Positions 34,480-43,563 of a stretch of 64,000 nucleotides of DNA are shown here, piece by piece (the first letter of the stretch is position 1; each line of letters opens with the position of its first letter). A program made the position numbers and the translations under genes. The notes below the pieces were generated by a model. That model was not told the origin of the DNA. It worked only from the letters and a program-made list of their open reading frames with translations, and ran no database searches. This DNA comes from Halocatena halophila (GTDB lineage Archaea > Halobacteriota > Halobacteria > Halobacteriales > Haloarculaceae), in contig CP071306.1 of assembly GCA_027563145.1 (NCBI GenBank), positions 62,001-126,000 on the forward strand, given 5' to 3'.

Positions 34480-34805
34480 GGCTAAAACCGCCTGAAGGGC
34501 GATTAATGAGAGCTTTGCTCTTGTGAGCATCACCAGAACTGCTCCGCAGTTCCGGTTAGCAGGCAGGCGCTCTGCGTCTGGCGACACAGCCAGCGGTTCA
34601 CCGATTCGACCGCAGTGGGGCTGTTTTCGCCTCACGAGAACAGATTGCTAACCACGAACTTAATTTCTCAACTGCGATCGGGAATCCTCGCTTTTCGCCA
34701 GAACAAAGTCCTGGCTGATCAGCAAGGACACAAAGCGTTCTTGCCACTTCAGGGCGGGGCGGATGTCAAGGGAATTCTCGCCGGTACAATCGGGATAAGG
34801 AAATG
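34480..34805 (-). mobile_element. Relic of an IS200/IS605-type element (tnpB 3' end and right end)
   Basis: The minus strand carries the last codons of a tnpB gene followed by about 180 nt of noncoding right end. The right end holds three small hairpins in a row: GAACTGC-TCC-GCAGTTC (34536-34552), AGAGC-TTT-GCTCT (34509-34521) and CGCC-TGAAG-GGCG (34489-34501). Such structured 3' ends serve transposition and, in TnpB systems, the guide RNA. The left part of the element is missing, so it is not mobile. Confidence 0.7.
34660..34805 (-). pseudogene. C-terminal fragment of a TnpB-like protein
   Basis: Reading the minus strand to the TAA at 34660-34662 gives IRPALKWQERFVSLL and then SQDFVLAKSEDSRSQLRN. 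The latter is, from memory, the common tail of haloarchaeal IS1341-type TnpB proteins. About 45 codons remain and no catalytic residues. The frame fades at about 34800, where the neighbouring small membrane gene begins to overlap in another frame. Confidence 0.7.
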
Positions 34806-34975
34806 ACAGCAATACCGAGACACACGACCCCAACGACGAATTTTGCTATCGGTCCAAACGAAATCGCGACTCCAATGATCGAAACCAGAAAAATGAGCAT
34901 TTCTAATTGTGAACTGGTCTCGTATCCGGACTCAGATGATACTGTTTCAGGGCCTGACGGAGGTATATTTGTCAT
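34766..34975 (-). CDS. Small membrane protein whose end lies inside the element relic
   Basis: 69 residues from the ATG at 34975 (a GTG lies at 34981). A Ser/Glu-rich N-terminus is followed by two hydrophobic segments at about 27-43 and 44-60, then RLYRREFP and a stop that lies inside the tnpB-derived sequence. The original C-terminus was therefore probably replaced by the insertion. It may be a truncated remnant rather than a working gene. Confidence 0.4.
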   Translation of the reverse strand: MTNIPPSGPETVSSESGYETSSQLEMLIFLVSIIGVAISFGPIAKFVVGVVCLGIAVISLSRLYRREFP

Positions 34976-35075
34976 TATCACATACCACTTTCCTACGAAC
35001 TATGTTAAATGTTGTCAAGAGAAACAGGTCGACACAGAGCGGACGTATCGAACGCGGCCACCGAGTGCAGTGTCA

Positions 35076-35543
35076 TTACGAGAGACGCACTGGCGTAGCG
35101 CGATCATCGCCAGCACCGGGGTCGTACAGCCACTGAAACAGCGGCACGTAACAGAGCCAGGCGAGCAGATAGCCCACCCCAAAGAGAACGTTCCTGGCTT
35201 CGAGCCCGGAGTAAACGCCGTCGGCCACTCCGACCACCAGCGCGAGCGCAAGCACCACGAACACCGACTCTCGATCGATCCAGTCGTACACGACACCGAT
35301 CAGCGATCCGAGCACGTAACTGAGCCCATACCGCGCACCGGCAATGACGAGGGCGTTGCCCCAGAACAGCACCGTCACCGAAAATCCGGGCTCAATGCCA
35401 AGCAGCTCGAGAAACACAGAAAACCCCCGGAAATACTCGGCCTGCACGCTGAGCAACCGCGCCACTGCAAGGGCTGCCGTTAGCAATCCCACGATGCGAC
35501 CGACTTTCACGCCAGTTCGTGCTGGATCGTTGCGTTCAACCAT
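35076..35543 (-). CDS. Polytopic membrane protein of unknown function
   Basis: 155 residues with about four transmembrane helices (near 15-32, 55-75, 95-112, 120-140). VDRESVFVVLALALVVG-type helices and short loops suggest an integral membrane protein. No family is recognised. It is followed on the same strand side by another small membrane gene 14 nt upstream, possibly one unit. Confidence 0.6.
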   Translation of the reverse strand: MVERNDPARTGVKVGRIVGLLTAALAVARLLSVQAEYFRGFSVFLELLGIEPGFSVTVLFWGNALVIAGARYGLSYVLGSLIGVVYDWIDRESVFVVLALALVVGVADGVYSGLEARNVLFGVGYLLAWLCYVPLFQWLYDPGAGDDRATPVRLS

Positions 35544-35557
35544 ATGACTGAATTGCG

Positions 35558-35797
35558 TTAGCGCCGGTGCAATCGGAGGCCGTTCAGATGTAATTCACTG
35601 AGGAGGACGATCGACCCGATGATCGCGTGGCCGATCGCAGACAGCACCGGCGGAGTGACTGCGTACGGATACACGATGGTGGTGCCGATGAGCACGCAGA
35701 GCAATCCAAGGACGCGCTGAACGGGATGCCGTTTGATGAGCACCAGCGGACCATAACTCCCACGCAGAACAGGAGGTGAGCGATCCGCTTTCATCAT
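35558..35797 (-). CDS. Small two-helix membrane protein
   Basis: 79 residues from MMKADRS; an upstream start would add ten less likely residues. Hydrophobic helices lie at about 27-45 and 48-68 with a His/Arg-rich end (LHLNGLRLHRR). It lies 14 nt upstream of the previous membrane gene in the same direction and may be co-transcribed. Function unknown. Confidence 0.5.
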   Translation of the reverse strand: MMKADRSPPVLRGSYGPLVLIKRHPVQRVLGLLCVLIGTTIVYPYAVTPPVLSAIGHAIIGSIVLLSELHLNGLRLHRR

Positions 35798-35848
35798 ACC
35801 CACCTGTGGGCACAGAAACACCGGCAAAACGGGCCTGTCACGCTCGAC

Positions 35849-36175
35849 CTACTCAAGCGTCACTGCTGTCCCGTATGCGAGCACTTCTGCACCGCCGTTG
35901 GCAATTTGCGAGCTCTCCATGCGAACGTTCACGACGGCGTCGGCGTCCATTGACCGCGCATCCTCGGCCATCCGTTCGAGCGCCTCATCGCGCGCATCAC
36001 TCAACAGCTCGGAGTATGCGCCGAGCTCGCCACCCGTAATGTTCCGAATTGACTGGGTGATGTCACGCCCGACGTTTCTGGCACGAACCGTGTTCCCGCG
36101 TGCAATGCCGAGCGAGTCGTCGATCTCCCGACCAGGGACCGTGTCGGTGGTAACGAACTCCATACTGGCCATCAT
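35849..36175 (-). CDS. UPF0145 (YbjQ-like) protein
   Basis: 108 residues from MMASMEF, which follows a GGTGGGG ribosome site. TTDTVPGREI, GIARGNTVRARNVGRDI, GGELGAYSELLSDARDEALERM and ADAVVNVRMESS reproduce the whole family pattern. YbjQ proteins form pentameric rings and have been called heavy-metal binding, but no role is proven. Single gene, divergent from the flavin reductase. Confidence 0.9.
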   Translation of the reverse strand: MMASMEFVTTDTVPGREIDDSLGIARGNTVRARNVGRDITQSIRNITGGELGAYSELLSDARDEALERMAEDARSMDADAVVNVRMESSQIANGGAEVLAYGTAVTLE

Positions 36176-36281
36176 TTCCCCACCAGCAAAACTGTTCCGT
36201 TCAATGGCATGATTGATCACTCTGATTACAAAATACGGATTGAGGGAGCCGTTATAGTTCGAGCGTACATATCCTGCCGTA

Positions 36282-36860
36282 ATGAGTCAGAACACGACAC
36301 CGACTGTGGTTGCGATCTGTGGCAGTCTCCGGCCGGAAAGCAAAACCCGTACCGCACTCGAACAAACGCTTTCGGTTGCATCGGCAAACGGTGGCGAGAC
36401 TGAGCTGCTCGATCTGCGCGAGTACGACCTGCCAGCGCTCGATACGAGCACCGACATGCCACCGGCTGCGAATCGCATCTCTGCAACGGTCGAACGGGCC
36501 GACAGTCTCCTGCTTGGGACGCCAACCTACCACGGTTCGTACTCCGGCGCGTTGAAAAACGCACTCGACTACTGTGGCAGAGACGAGTTTGCCGGAACGA
36601 CCGTCGGTCTGCTTGAGGTTGCAGGTGGACGATTCCCCGGTGGTGCGTGTGACCATCTCCGGACCGTCAGTCGAACACTGAACGCCTGGACGCTTCCTCT
36701 GGAGGTTGCGATTCCACACTCCAGTGACCTTGTCGTCGACGGTGAAATCACGGACGATGCCCTTCGATCCCGGATCGAACAGCTCGGCCGCGAACTGGTG
36801 GAATACGCTGGCGTGGACGACTATCCGGAGGCAGCTGCCATCCCGACAGATCCCGTCTGA
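36282..36860 (+). CDS. NADPH-dependent FMN reductase family protein
   Basis: 192 residues of flavodoxin-like fold. The FMN phosphate loop ICGSLRPESKTR is near residues 12-23; LLGTPTYHGSYSGALKNALDY is the second flavin loop, and VGLLEVAGGRFPGG the third. Members reduce FMN, quinones, azo dyes or chromate with NAD(P)H. No partner gene is linked. It converges on the NTF2-like gene with a 9-nt gap. Confidence 0.9.
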   Translation: MSQNTTPTVVAICGSLRPESKTRTALEQTLSVASANGGETELLDLREYDLPALDTSTDMPPAANRISATVERADSLLLGTPTYHGSYSGALKNALDYCGRDEFAGTTVGLLEVAGGRFPGGACDHLRTVSRTLNAWTLPLEVAIPHSSDLVVDGEITDDALRSRIEQLGRELVEYAGVDDYPEAAAIPTDPV

Positions 36861-36869
36861 TCGCGGAAT

Positions 36870-37199
36870 TCACTGAGCGTGCTGGGACGTATACGTTCTG
36901 AGTCTGCCAATCGTGTTGCCGTTCATCGTGAAGATATCAACGAATCCAAACCAGAGCGTGCCGTCTTCGCGCAACAGCCGACCCTGGACGGCGATATCAT
37001 CCTCGTGAAACACCGAATCGATCGCGTGACTGGTGGTCGTTTCAGGCCGTTCGTCGCGCATGAAGGCGAGAAACGTTTCTCTGCCCTCGATCGTTCGATC
37101 GGGTCGCTGATGCGTGAACGTTGGCTCCAGCAGCGACGCCAGCTCATCGTATGCGCCATCGTCGATGGTGCGATAATACGCGCGGACCACATCCGTCAT
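36870..37199 (-). CDS. NTF2/SnoaL-like protein
   Basis: 109 residues forming one cone-shaped NTF2-like domain: VVRAYYRTIDDGAYDELASLLEP at the start and LLREDGTLWFGFVDIFTMNGNTIGRLRTY at the end, typical for this family. Members are enzymes or ligand binders and the class cannot be told from sequence. It is divergent from tsr3. Confidence 0.8.
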   Translation of the reverse strand: MTDVVRAYYRTIDDGAYDELASLLEPTFTHQRPDRTIEGRETFLAFMRDERPETTTSHAIDSVFHEDDIAVQGRLLREDGTLWFGFVDIFTMNGNTIGRLRTYTSQHAQ

Positions 37200-37275
37200 G
37201 CGTACTTACAGGTGAGCCATCGAGAAGAACGCTGGGGGTCGGACAGCTTTTCTCTATGGCCCCCCGAGAGCCATC

Positions 37276-37767
37276 GTGGAGTGTCACGTTCGCTACGAGG
37301 GTGATGATGACCCCGACAAATGCAGTGCTCGCAAACTTGCGCGGTTCGATCTCGCAGAGCTCCATCGCTCTGCGAACGCGACGCCCTCAGGCGTTGTGTT
37401 GAATCCGTTCGCGGAACAGGCGCTCTCGCCAGCAGATGATCAGCACTCGAATCTCGTTGCCCTCGATTGTTCCTGGGAGACCGCTCAAGCCGAGGCGTTT
37501 GATCTTCGTGGCGACCATCGCGCATTGCCGTTTCTCGTCGCTGCAAACCCCGTGAACTACGGGCAGCCGTTTCAGCTCAACACCGTCGAAGCGTTCGCCG
37601 GCGCGCTCTGTATCCTTGGCGACCGTGAGCACGCAGAACAGCTGCTCTCAAAGTTTCGCTGGGGACACACATTCTTGGAGCTGAATGAAGAGCCACTCCG
37701 GCGCTATCGAGAGTGTACGGATTCGGCCGACGTGGTGGCCGTCCAATCGGAGTACCTAGAGCAGTAG
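37276..37767 (+). CDS. tsr3: 16S rRNA aminocarboxypropyltransferase Tsr3
   Basis: 163 residues starting with [64 protein letters not shown] and [15 protein letters not shown] follow the DUF367/Tsr3 pattern throughout. It transfers the aminocarboxypropyl group of SAM to a pseudouridine-derived base in the small-subunit rRNA decoding region. The earlier ATG at 37256 is in another frame. It converges on the L40e gene. Confidence 0.93.
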   Translation: MECHVRYEGDDDPDKCSARKLARFDLAELHRSANATPSGVVLNPFAEQALSPADDQHSNLVALDCSWETAQAEAFDLRGDHRALPFLVAANPVNYGQPFQLNTVEAFAGALCILGDREHAEQLLSKFRWGHTFLELNEEPLRRYRECTDSADVVAVQSEYLEQ

Positions 37768-37803
37768 CTGTGAGAAAAGCGGCTGCAAAATGCGATCGCG
37801 TCG

Positions 37804-37953
37804 TTAGACGGATCGGTTTTCCTTTGCCTTCGGTCGGAGTCTCTTATAGCCACATTTCCGGCAGCTGGTGGCTCGCTGTGCGTTGCGTGCGTTACAGCGC
37901 ATGCAGATCTGTTTGTTGAGGAGTCGGTCCTCCGCTTCCGGGAAATTAGCCAT
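37804..37953 (-). CDS. rpl40e: Ribosomal protein L40e
   Basis: A 49-residue gene. [20 protein letters not shown] opens it; a second Cys pair follows in [12 protein letters not shown], giving the CxxC...CxxC zinc site of L40e, and the tail is Lys/Arg rich, as expected for rRNA binding. It is the archaeal protein without the ubiquitin fusion seen in eukaryotes. It converges on tsr3, an rRNA modification gene. Confidence 0.96.
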   Translation of the reverse strand: MANFPEAEDRLLNKQICMRCNARNAQRATSCRKCGYKRLRPKAKENRSV

Positions 37954-38067
37954 ACTGACTCTGAATCGAGTCGGCTACTTAGGATTTCCGAGAGCGATTG
38001 CGTCGCTATCGGTCTCCTACGGTCGTACGCACCAAAAAATGGCGGCCAGTTCCAAGAGCCTACGCCA

Positions 38068-39957
38068 TCAACACGGTTGTTCGGCTGAATCGTCCGTCGA
38101 ATCGTTCGATTTGCCGTCGTTTTCCTTGGATTCGTCGTCCTCGGACTCGTCGACACCGTCACTCGTTGTGGCAGTATCGTCATCCGATTGCGTCGAATCG
38201 TCTGGCGTGTTATCGGCTGTTACCCCTTCGTCGGTTGGCGAGTCCGTTGTCTGCTCGTCAGTCTCTGTTGGCGTTTCGTTTCTCGGCGTATCGGTATCGT
38301 CATCCGGCGTTCGGTCGGTGTCCGATGATACGTCCTTACCGTTGACCGATATCGAGAGCGTGTAGTCGACAGTCTCGAAGAACGATCGAATGGTGTTCTC
38401 CACCGGATAAACGCGAACGTAGTACGTTCCGCTTTCGTTTATGGTGGCATTGAACCCATCGACCGTCCATTCGGAGGCGTCATACTCCCACTCTGACTCC
38501 GAATCCAACGAATCTGGGGTGTCGGGACGGAGCAGTTGCGTGTGAATCTCGAAATCTCCCCGCCGGTCGAGGGTTGCCTCCACACGATCGCCTTCTTCGA
38601 GTTCGATCGTGTAGGTGTCAGCATCCGATCCCGTCATGACACCCGACGATCCGTCGTGGATCGAGGTCGCCATCGATGGCTGCTCGTTCGGCTCGTGACC
38701 GTCAATGTGACGTGTCTGCACGGATAGATCGTACGCCGTCTGCTCAACCGGACCGGCACCGCTCACCTTCACGTAGTACGTGCCGGATTGGGTGGCGGTG
38801 TCTCCACCACCCGTCCACGGACCGGTTGCGAAACGATCGGTGTGATATGCTGGATTCATGGCATCATTCGGATACTCTCCGATTTCGTCGCCGTCCGGAT
38901 TGTAGATGGAGAATACGAGATCCTCCTCGTTTTCTGACGTTGCTGTCAGTTCGACCCCGATCGACTGGCCGGCAGTCGCATCGAACGCGTACCAGTCGGC
39001 ATCGGTGCCAAAGATCGTTCCAGTTTCGGTTCCGTTCGCATCCATCGTGGTTGCCTCGCTCAGGCTGTCACCCACGTTGTCGGCTGGAACAGCCGAGTCG
39101 TTCGAGCTCGTCGACACCGACAGCTCGTACGACGATGACTGCTGGAACCACGCTTTGCTGTTGTTTCCGGGATACACACGAAGGTAGTACGTTGCCGTCT
39201 CCGTTGCCATGTAACTGAACTCGTCGTTCAGTGCTGGCCCACCGGAGAGATCGTACTGCTCATCGTACTCGTTGGGCATATACTCCGAAGCCGATGGCTC
39301 AACGAGCTGAATATTGCCCAGCACGTCAGTTTCGGATTCGATCGACGCCTCGATCGACTCACCCTCCGCAAGCTCGATCGCGTACGTATCGACATCTGCA
39401 CCACTCATCGTTCCCGTAACGGTCGCGTTTCCGTCGATGGGTTCAGCAGTGGTGGGACTGTCGCCCGGCCGGTCAGCGTCCTGCGACGTCGTTTCCACGG
39501 TGAGCTCATACTCGGTAAGGGTTGTTCCATCGTTCACCCATGGCTCGATTTTCACGTAGTACGTGCCAGTTTCAGGAGCTACGTCGCCACCCCAGGCTGT
39601 GGGGCCACGGTCTACGTCGAGCTTTTGTGGATTGCCAGTCGAGTTGGCTGACTCGCCGAGTTCAGATCCGTCCGGAGCAAAAATCTCCATCCGAAGCTGG
39701 TCATACTCCTCGGTCAACGCGGTGAGTTCGACGAACAGTCGATCACCTTTCTCTGCATCGAACGAATACCAATCTTCATCACCCGCAGAAATCGCATCAG
39801 TCGCCACACTTCCCGACTCGAGCGTCGTAGCGTCAGCTCTCTCATCACCTGCATCGTCACCATCAGTTGCTGATACCGACGGAGAGACGCCGACAGCCAC
39901 GGCCGAGACGAGAAGAACGAAAAGAACCGCAACAGTTGGAAGTCGTGTTCGTTTCAT
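38068..39957 (-). CDS. Secreted protein with four PPC domains, Thr/Asp stalk and C-terminal Pro-Cys
   Basis: 629 residues from MKRTRLP. Residues 1-30 are a Sec signal peptide. Four pre-peptidase C-terminal (PPC) beta domains follow as two A-B pairs: A has DWYSFDAEKGDRL or DWYAFDATAGQSI and GTYYVK; B has DTYAIELAEGESI or DTYTIELEEGDRV and YYLRVYP/YYVRVYP. From about residue 540 a Thr/Ser/Asp/Glu-rich stalk runs to the end, which is exactly EQPC and stop. PPC domains usually accompany secreted peptidases but no peptidase domain exists here. The terminal Cys suggests lipid or thioether attachment. Paralogous to the next gene upstream. Confidence 0.82.
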   Translation of the reverse strand: MKRTRLPTVAVLFVLLVSAVAVGVSPSVSATDGDDAGDERADATTLESGSVATDAISAGDEDWYSFDAEKGDRLFVELTALTEEYDQLRMEIFAPDGSELGESANSTGNPQKLDVDRGPTAWGGDVAPETGTYYVKIEPWVNDGTTLTEYELTVETTSQDADRPGDSPTTAEPIDGNATVTGTMSGADVDTYAIELAEGESIEASIESETDVLGNIQLVEPSASEYMPNEYDEQYDLSGGPALNDEFSYMATETATYYLRVYPGNNSKAWFQQSSSYELSVSTSSNDSAVPADNVGDSLSEATTMDANGTETGTIFGTDADWYAFDATAGQSIGVELTATSENEEDLVFSIYNPDGDEIGEYPNDAMNPAYHTDRFATGPWTGGGDTATQSGTYYVKVSGAGPVEQTAYDLSVQTRHIDGHEPNEQPSMATSIHDGSSGVMTGSDADTYTIELEEGDRVEATLDRRGDFEIHTQLLRPDTPDSLDSESEWEYDASEWTVDGFNATINESGTYYVRVYPVENTIRSFFETVDYTLSISVNGKDVSSDTDRTPDDDTDTPRNETPTETDEQTTDSPTDEGVTADNTPDDSTQSDDDTATTSDGVDESEDDESKENDGKSNDSTDDSAEQPC

Positions 39958-40157
39958 GATTCTGGATGTGCCAGAACGCTCGTGAATACCGAATCTCGAT
40001 GTTCTGTCACACACCAGCTAGGACACGTTTGTTTATCCGAATAAGTTTTCTGGCCGGTACTGCGGGCGATCTGAACAAAAGTACGCGTAGTTTTCACTCA
40101 TGGACAACAATGCGCACCGAGAACGGAGAGGGTCCGTGACAGCTCTGGATTACACCG

Positions 40158-41276
40158 TTAACACGGAGGGCTGTCAGTGGAATCGCTGTCGGGAGTATCA
40201 GCGTCGGTGGAGTCTGCGACGGTAGTTTCAGCGTCAGTATCCCCAGTGTCTACAGAGTCGTCATCGGCTGGGGTCGTCTCTGGCGTCCGTGTTTCCGTTC
40301 GATCATCTGGCGTTGCCGTGTCATCTGCTTCGGTTGGTGTCTGGGTTGTGTCCTCGGTATCCGTCTCTGTCTGCGGTGTATCAGTCGGTGTCTCGTTCGC
40401 GTTCACCGTCACCGATAACGAGTACGCTGCTGACTTCCAGAACGATCCAATGCCGTTCTCAGTTGGATAGACCCGAACGTAATACGTTCCACTCTGGGCA
40501 GCAGTGTGCGTGAACGTCTTGGTCTGAGGGCTTTCGTTCGACACGTCGTGCTCGCCGTGATATCCTGCAAACGTGGTGTCCGGGGTGTCCGGTCCAGTGA
40601 GCTGGATATTCACGAGTCCCGTCGAATCAGTTTCTGCCGACGCCGCTATCGTTTCCCCTTTGTCGAGCTGAATCGCGTACGTATCCACGTCCTGGCCGCT
40701 CATTGTGGCCGAAACCGTCTCGCCGGCTGCAACGTGCGTGGCCGACGATGGCTGTTCGTTGGGATCGTACTGATCCAGTCGGTCGGTCGAAACTGAAATG
40801 TCATAGTCCGAGACGTTCGTGCCGCTGACCCGAACGAAATAGGTGGCTGATTCGGTCGCCATCGCTCCGCCGTATGCTACCGATGATGAACCTGGACTCG
40901 GTCTGTAATCCGAGCCCATCCCATCATTCGGATAGACGTTGATTTTCTCGCCAGCTGAATTGAACAGATCAATCCGTGCGTCGGTTCCCGGATGGATCGT
41001 CGAATCGTTCGGTCCAAGCTCAAGCGAGGCCCTGATCCGCTCGCCGCTACTGGCGTCAAACTCGTACCAGTCAGTGTCGTTCGCTGTCAATGCGTCAGTT
41101 GCCGTTCCGTCTGCACCGAGTGCCGTAGCATCCGCTCGGTCGGAATCGTCGTCATTCGAGAGGGTCTGGTTTGCATAGCGATCACCAGCAATCGCCACAC
41201 TCGAAAGCCCGATTCCGACAACCGAGATGAGTAGAATTGTTAGCAATACTGTGGCCGAAAGTCGTTTTCGAATCAT
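40158..41276 (-). CDS. Secreted protein with two PPC domains, Thr/Asp stalk and C-terminal Pro-Cys
   Basis: 372 residues with a signal peptide at 1-30 (KRLSATVLLTILLISVVG). One A domain (DTDWYEFDASSGERI, ATYFVRVSG) and one B domain (DVDTYAIQLDKGETI, GTYYVRVYP) correspond to half of the neighbouring longer protein. The stalk from about residue 290 is rich in Thr, Asp and Pro (TPTDTPQTETDTEDTT) and probably O-glycosylated; the protein ends SPPC and stop. Same direction as its paralogue, 200 nt apart, so likely the product of a local duplication. Confidence 0.82.
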   Translation of the reverse strand: MIRKRLSATVLLTILLISVVGIGLSSVAIAGDRYANQTLSNDDDSDRADATALGADGTATDALTANDTDWYEFDASSGERIRASLELGPNDSTIHPGTDARIDLFNSAGEKINVYPNDGMGSDYRPSPGSSSVAYGGAMATESATYFVRVSGTNVSDYDISVSTDRLDQYDPNEQPSSATHVAAGETVSATMSGQDVDTYAIQLDKGETIAASAETDSTGLVNIQLTGPDTPDTTFAGYHGEHDVSNESPQTKTFTHTAAQSGTYYVRVYPTENGIGSFWKSAAYSLSVTVNANETPTDTPQTETDTEDTTQTPTEADDTATPDDRTETRTPETTPADDDSVDTGDTDAETTVADSTDADTPDSDSTDSPPC

Positions 41277-41476
41277 CTATGATCGATGTGTTACCGGCGG
41301 TGCTTCGGTTCACGTGCGACCGCTGTCACACATCAGCATCCCCTTTCGTGATTTTTCGAATAAGTCTTGTGGCCATCTGACATCTCGGTTTCTATACTAT
41401 ATGTTTTCTGGCCAGTGGATCGTGTGCTATCGCTTCAAGCGAGGTGCTGAAGTGGTTCGGACACCTACCTATTTTG

Positions 41477-43558
41477 ATGAGTGATCCCAGCACCAGCAGT
41501 CGTTCCTCCCGGGAAACGTCGGGGTCTGTGCTCAGACCGGACCGACCCGACAGCGACCGACCGTTTCGCGTCGATGCACCGTTCGATCCTGCCGGCGATC
41601 AACCCGACGCGATCGAAGCGCTGGTCGCGGGCTATCACGATGGAGACGACGAACAGACGTTGCTGGGGGTAACTGGCTCGGGAAAAACGAACACGGTTTC
41701 TTGGGTGATCGAGGAGGTCCAGCAACCGACGCTTGTCATCGCACACAACAAGACGCTCGCTGCCCAGCTCTACGACGAATTCCGATCGCTGTTTCCGGAC
41801 AACGCCGTCGAATACTTCGTCTCCTACTACGACTACTATCAGCCCGAGGCCTACGTCGAGCAAACTGACACGTATATCGGCAAGGACGCAGCAATCAACG
41901 AGGAGATCGACCGCTTGCGCCACTCGGCGACGCGGTCGTTGCTCACGCGCGACGACGTGATCGTGGTTGCGTCAGTGTCTGCGATCTATGGCCTCGGTGA
42001 TCCGGCGAACTACGAATCGATGTCGTTACGACTCGAAGCGGGCCAGGAGATCGGGCGCGATTCACTGCTGAAAGCGCTGGTGGACCTGAACTACGAGCGA
42101 AACGACGTGGATTTCACACAGGGTACGTTCCGCGTCCGTGGTGATACGATCGAGGTGTTCCCGATGTACGGCCGGTATGCCGTTCGCGTGGAGTTCTGGG
42201 GCGACGAAATCGACCGCTTACAGAAGATAGACGTCCTTGAAGGCGAGTCGAAAGGTACTCAGAACGCGGTGTTGTTCCACCCGGCAGAGCACTACTCAAT
42301 CCCCGAAAAACGCCGAGAAACGGCCATCGAAGAGATCGAAGCGCTCCTCGAAGAACGGATCGACTACTTCGAACGCGAGGGCGATCTGGTCGCCGCCCAG
42401 CGCATTGAGGAACGAACCACGTTCGATCTGGAGATGATCAAAGAGGCCGGCTACTGTTCGGGCATCGAAAACTACTCCGTTCACATGTCGGATCGAGAAT
42501 CGGGCGAGCGACCCTACACGCTGCTCGATTATTTCCCAGACGAGTTTCTGACGGTCGTCGACGAGTCCCACCAGACGCTTCCGCAGGTTCGTGGCCAGCT
42601 TGCGGGAGACAAAGCCCGCAAGGAGTCACTCGTGAACAACGGCTTTCGACTCCCCACGGCGTACGACAACCGACCGCTTTCCTTCGAGGAGTTCGAGCGT
42701 GTTACCGACAAAATGCTCTACGTGAGCGCAACGCCCAGCGAGTACGAACGCGAGAACTCGGCACAGATCGTCGAGCAGATCGTTCGGCCGACACATCTCG
42801 TGGATCCGGCCGTTGAGGTTTCTCCGACCGAGGGACAGATCGACGATCTCCTCGATCGGATCACCGAACGGACCGAACAGGACGAGCGCGTACTTGTGAC
42901 GACGCTTACCAAACGAATGGCCGAAGATCTCACCGAGTTTCTGGATGAGGCGGGCGTCGCCGTCGAGTACATGCACGACGAAACCGACACGCTTGAGCGC
43001 CACGAGCTGGTGCGCGGACTCAGACTCGGAGAGTTTGACGTGCTCGTCGGCATCAACCTCCTCCGGGAGGGCCTTGACATTCCGGAGGTGTCACTGGTGG
43101 CGATTCTCGACGCCGACCAGGAGGGCTTTCTCCGATCGGATACCACGCTCGTTCAGACCATGGGCCGTGCGGCCCGCAACGTTCGAGGGACGGTCGTGTT
43201 GTACGCAGACGAGACGACCGACGCGATGGCCAGTGCAATCGAAGAAACCCAGCGCCGCCGTGCGATCCAACAGGAGTACAACGAAGAACACGGTTTTACC
43301 CCGACTACCATCGACAAGGAGGTCGGTGAGACCACGCTTCCAGGAAGCAAAACCGATACCAGCTCCGTCACTGGCGTTGAGCCCGACTCATATGATGAAG
43401 CGCGCGAGTTCATCGCCGAGCTCGACCGGCGGATGCAAGAAGCCGCCAGCAACCTCGAATTCGAGCTCGCTGCTGACATCCGTGACCGCATTCGAGAGAT
43501 ACAAGAGGCATACGACTTCGATGACGATGCAGTTGTCCCGGAAACCGACGAGTTCTGA
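41477..43558 (+). CDS. uvrB: Excinuclease ABC subunit B
   Basis: 693 residues. The Walker A motif GVTGSGKTN is near residue 62, the beta-hairpin [13 protein letters not shown] near 115, VVDESH further on, and the helicase motif [11 protein letters not shown] plus the MGRAARN box near the end. The C-terminal UVR motif ([23 protein letters not shown]) binds UvrC. An alternative ATG 33 nt upstream is less likely. It acts in nucleotide excision repair, a bacterial-type system also found in haloarchaea. It converges on uvrC with a 5-nt gap. Confidence 0.97.
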   Translation: MSDPSTSSRSSRETSGSVLRPDRPDSDRPFRVDAPFDPAGDQPDAIEALVAGYHDGDDEQTLLGVTGSGKTNTVSWVIEEVQQPTLVIAHNKTLAAQLYDEFRSLFPDNAVEYFVSYYDYYQPEAYVEQTDTYIGKDAAINEEIDRLRHSATRSLLTRDDVIVVASVSAIYGLGDPANYESMSLRLEAGQEIGRDSLLKALVDLNYERNDVDFTQGTFRVRGDTIEVFPMYGRYAVRVEFWGDEIDRLQKIDVLEGESKGTQNAVLFHPAEHYSIPEKRRETAIEEIEALLEERIDYFEREGDLVAAQRIEERTTFDLEMIKEAGYCSGIENYSVHMSDRESGERPYTLLDYFPDEFLTVVDESHQTLPQVRGQLAGDKARKESLVNNGFRLPTAYDNRPLSFEEFERVTDKMLYVSATPSEYERENSAQIVEQIVRPTHLVDPAVEVSPTEGQIDDLLDRITERTEQDERVLVTTLTKRMAEDLTEFLDEAGVAVEYMHDETDTLERHELVRGLRLGEFDVLVGINLLREGLDIPEVSLVAILDADQEGFLRSDTTLVQTMGRAARNVRGTVVLYADETTDAMASAIEETQRRRAIQQEYNEEHGFTPTTIDKEVGETTLPGSKTDTSSVTGVEPDSYDEAREFIAELDRRMQEAASNLEFELAADIRDRIREIQEAYDFDDDAVVPETDEF

Positions 43559-43563
43559 GGTGA

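Noticed and set aside
39957..40014. Longer N-terminus for the four-PPC protein starting at 40014
   Set aside because: It would put 19 polar residues ahead of a perfect signal peptide; the internal ATG at 39957 gives a normal Sec signal.
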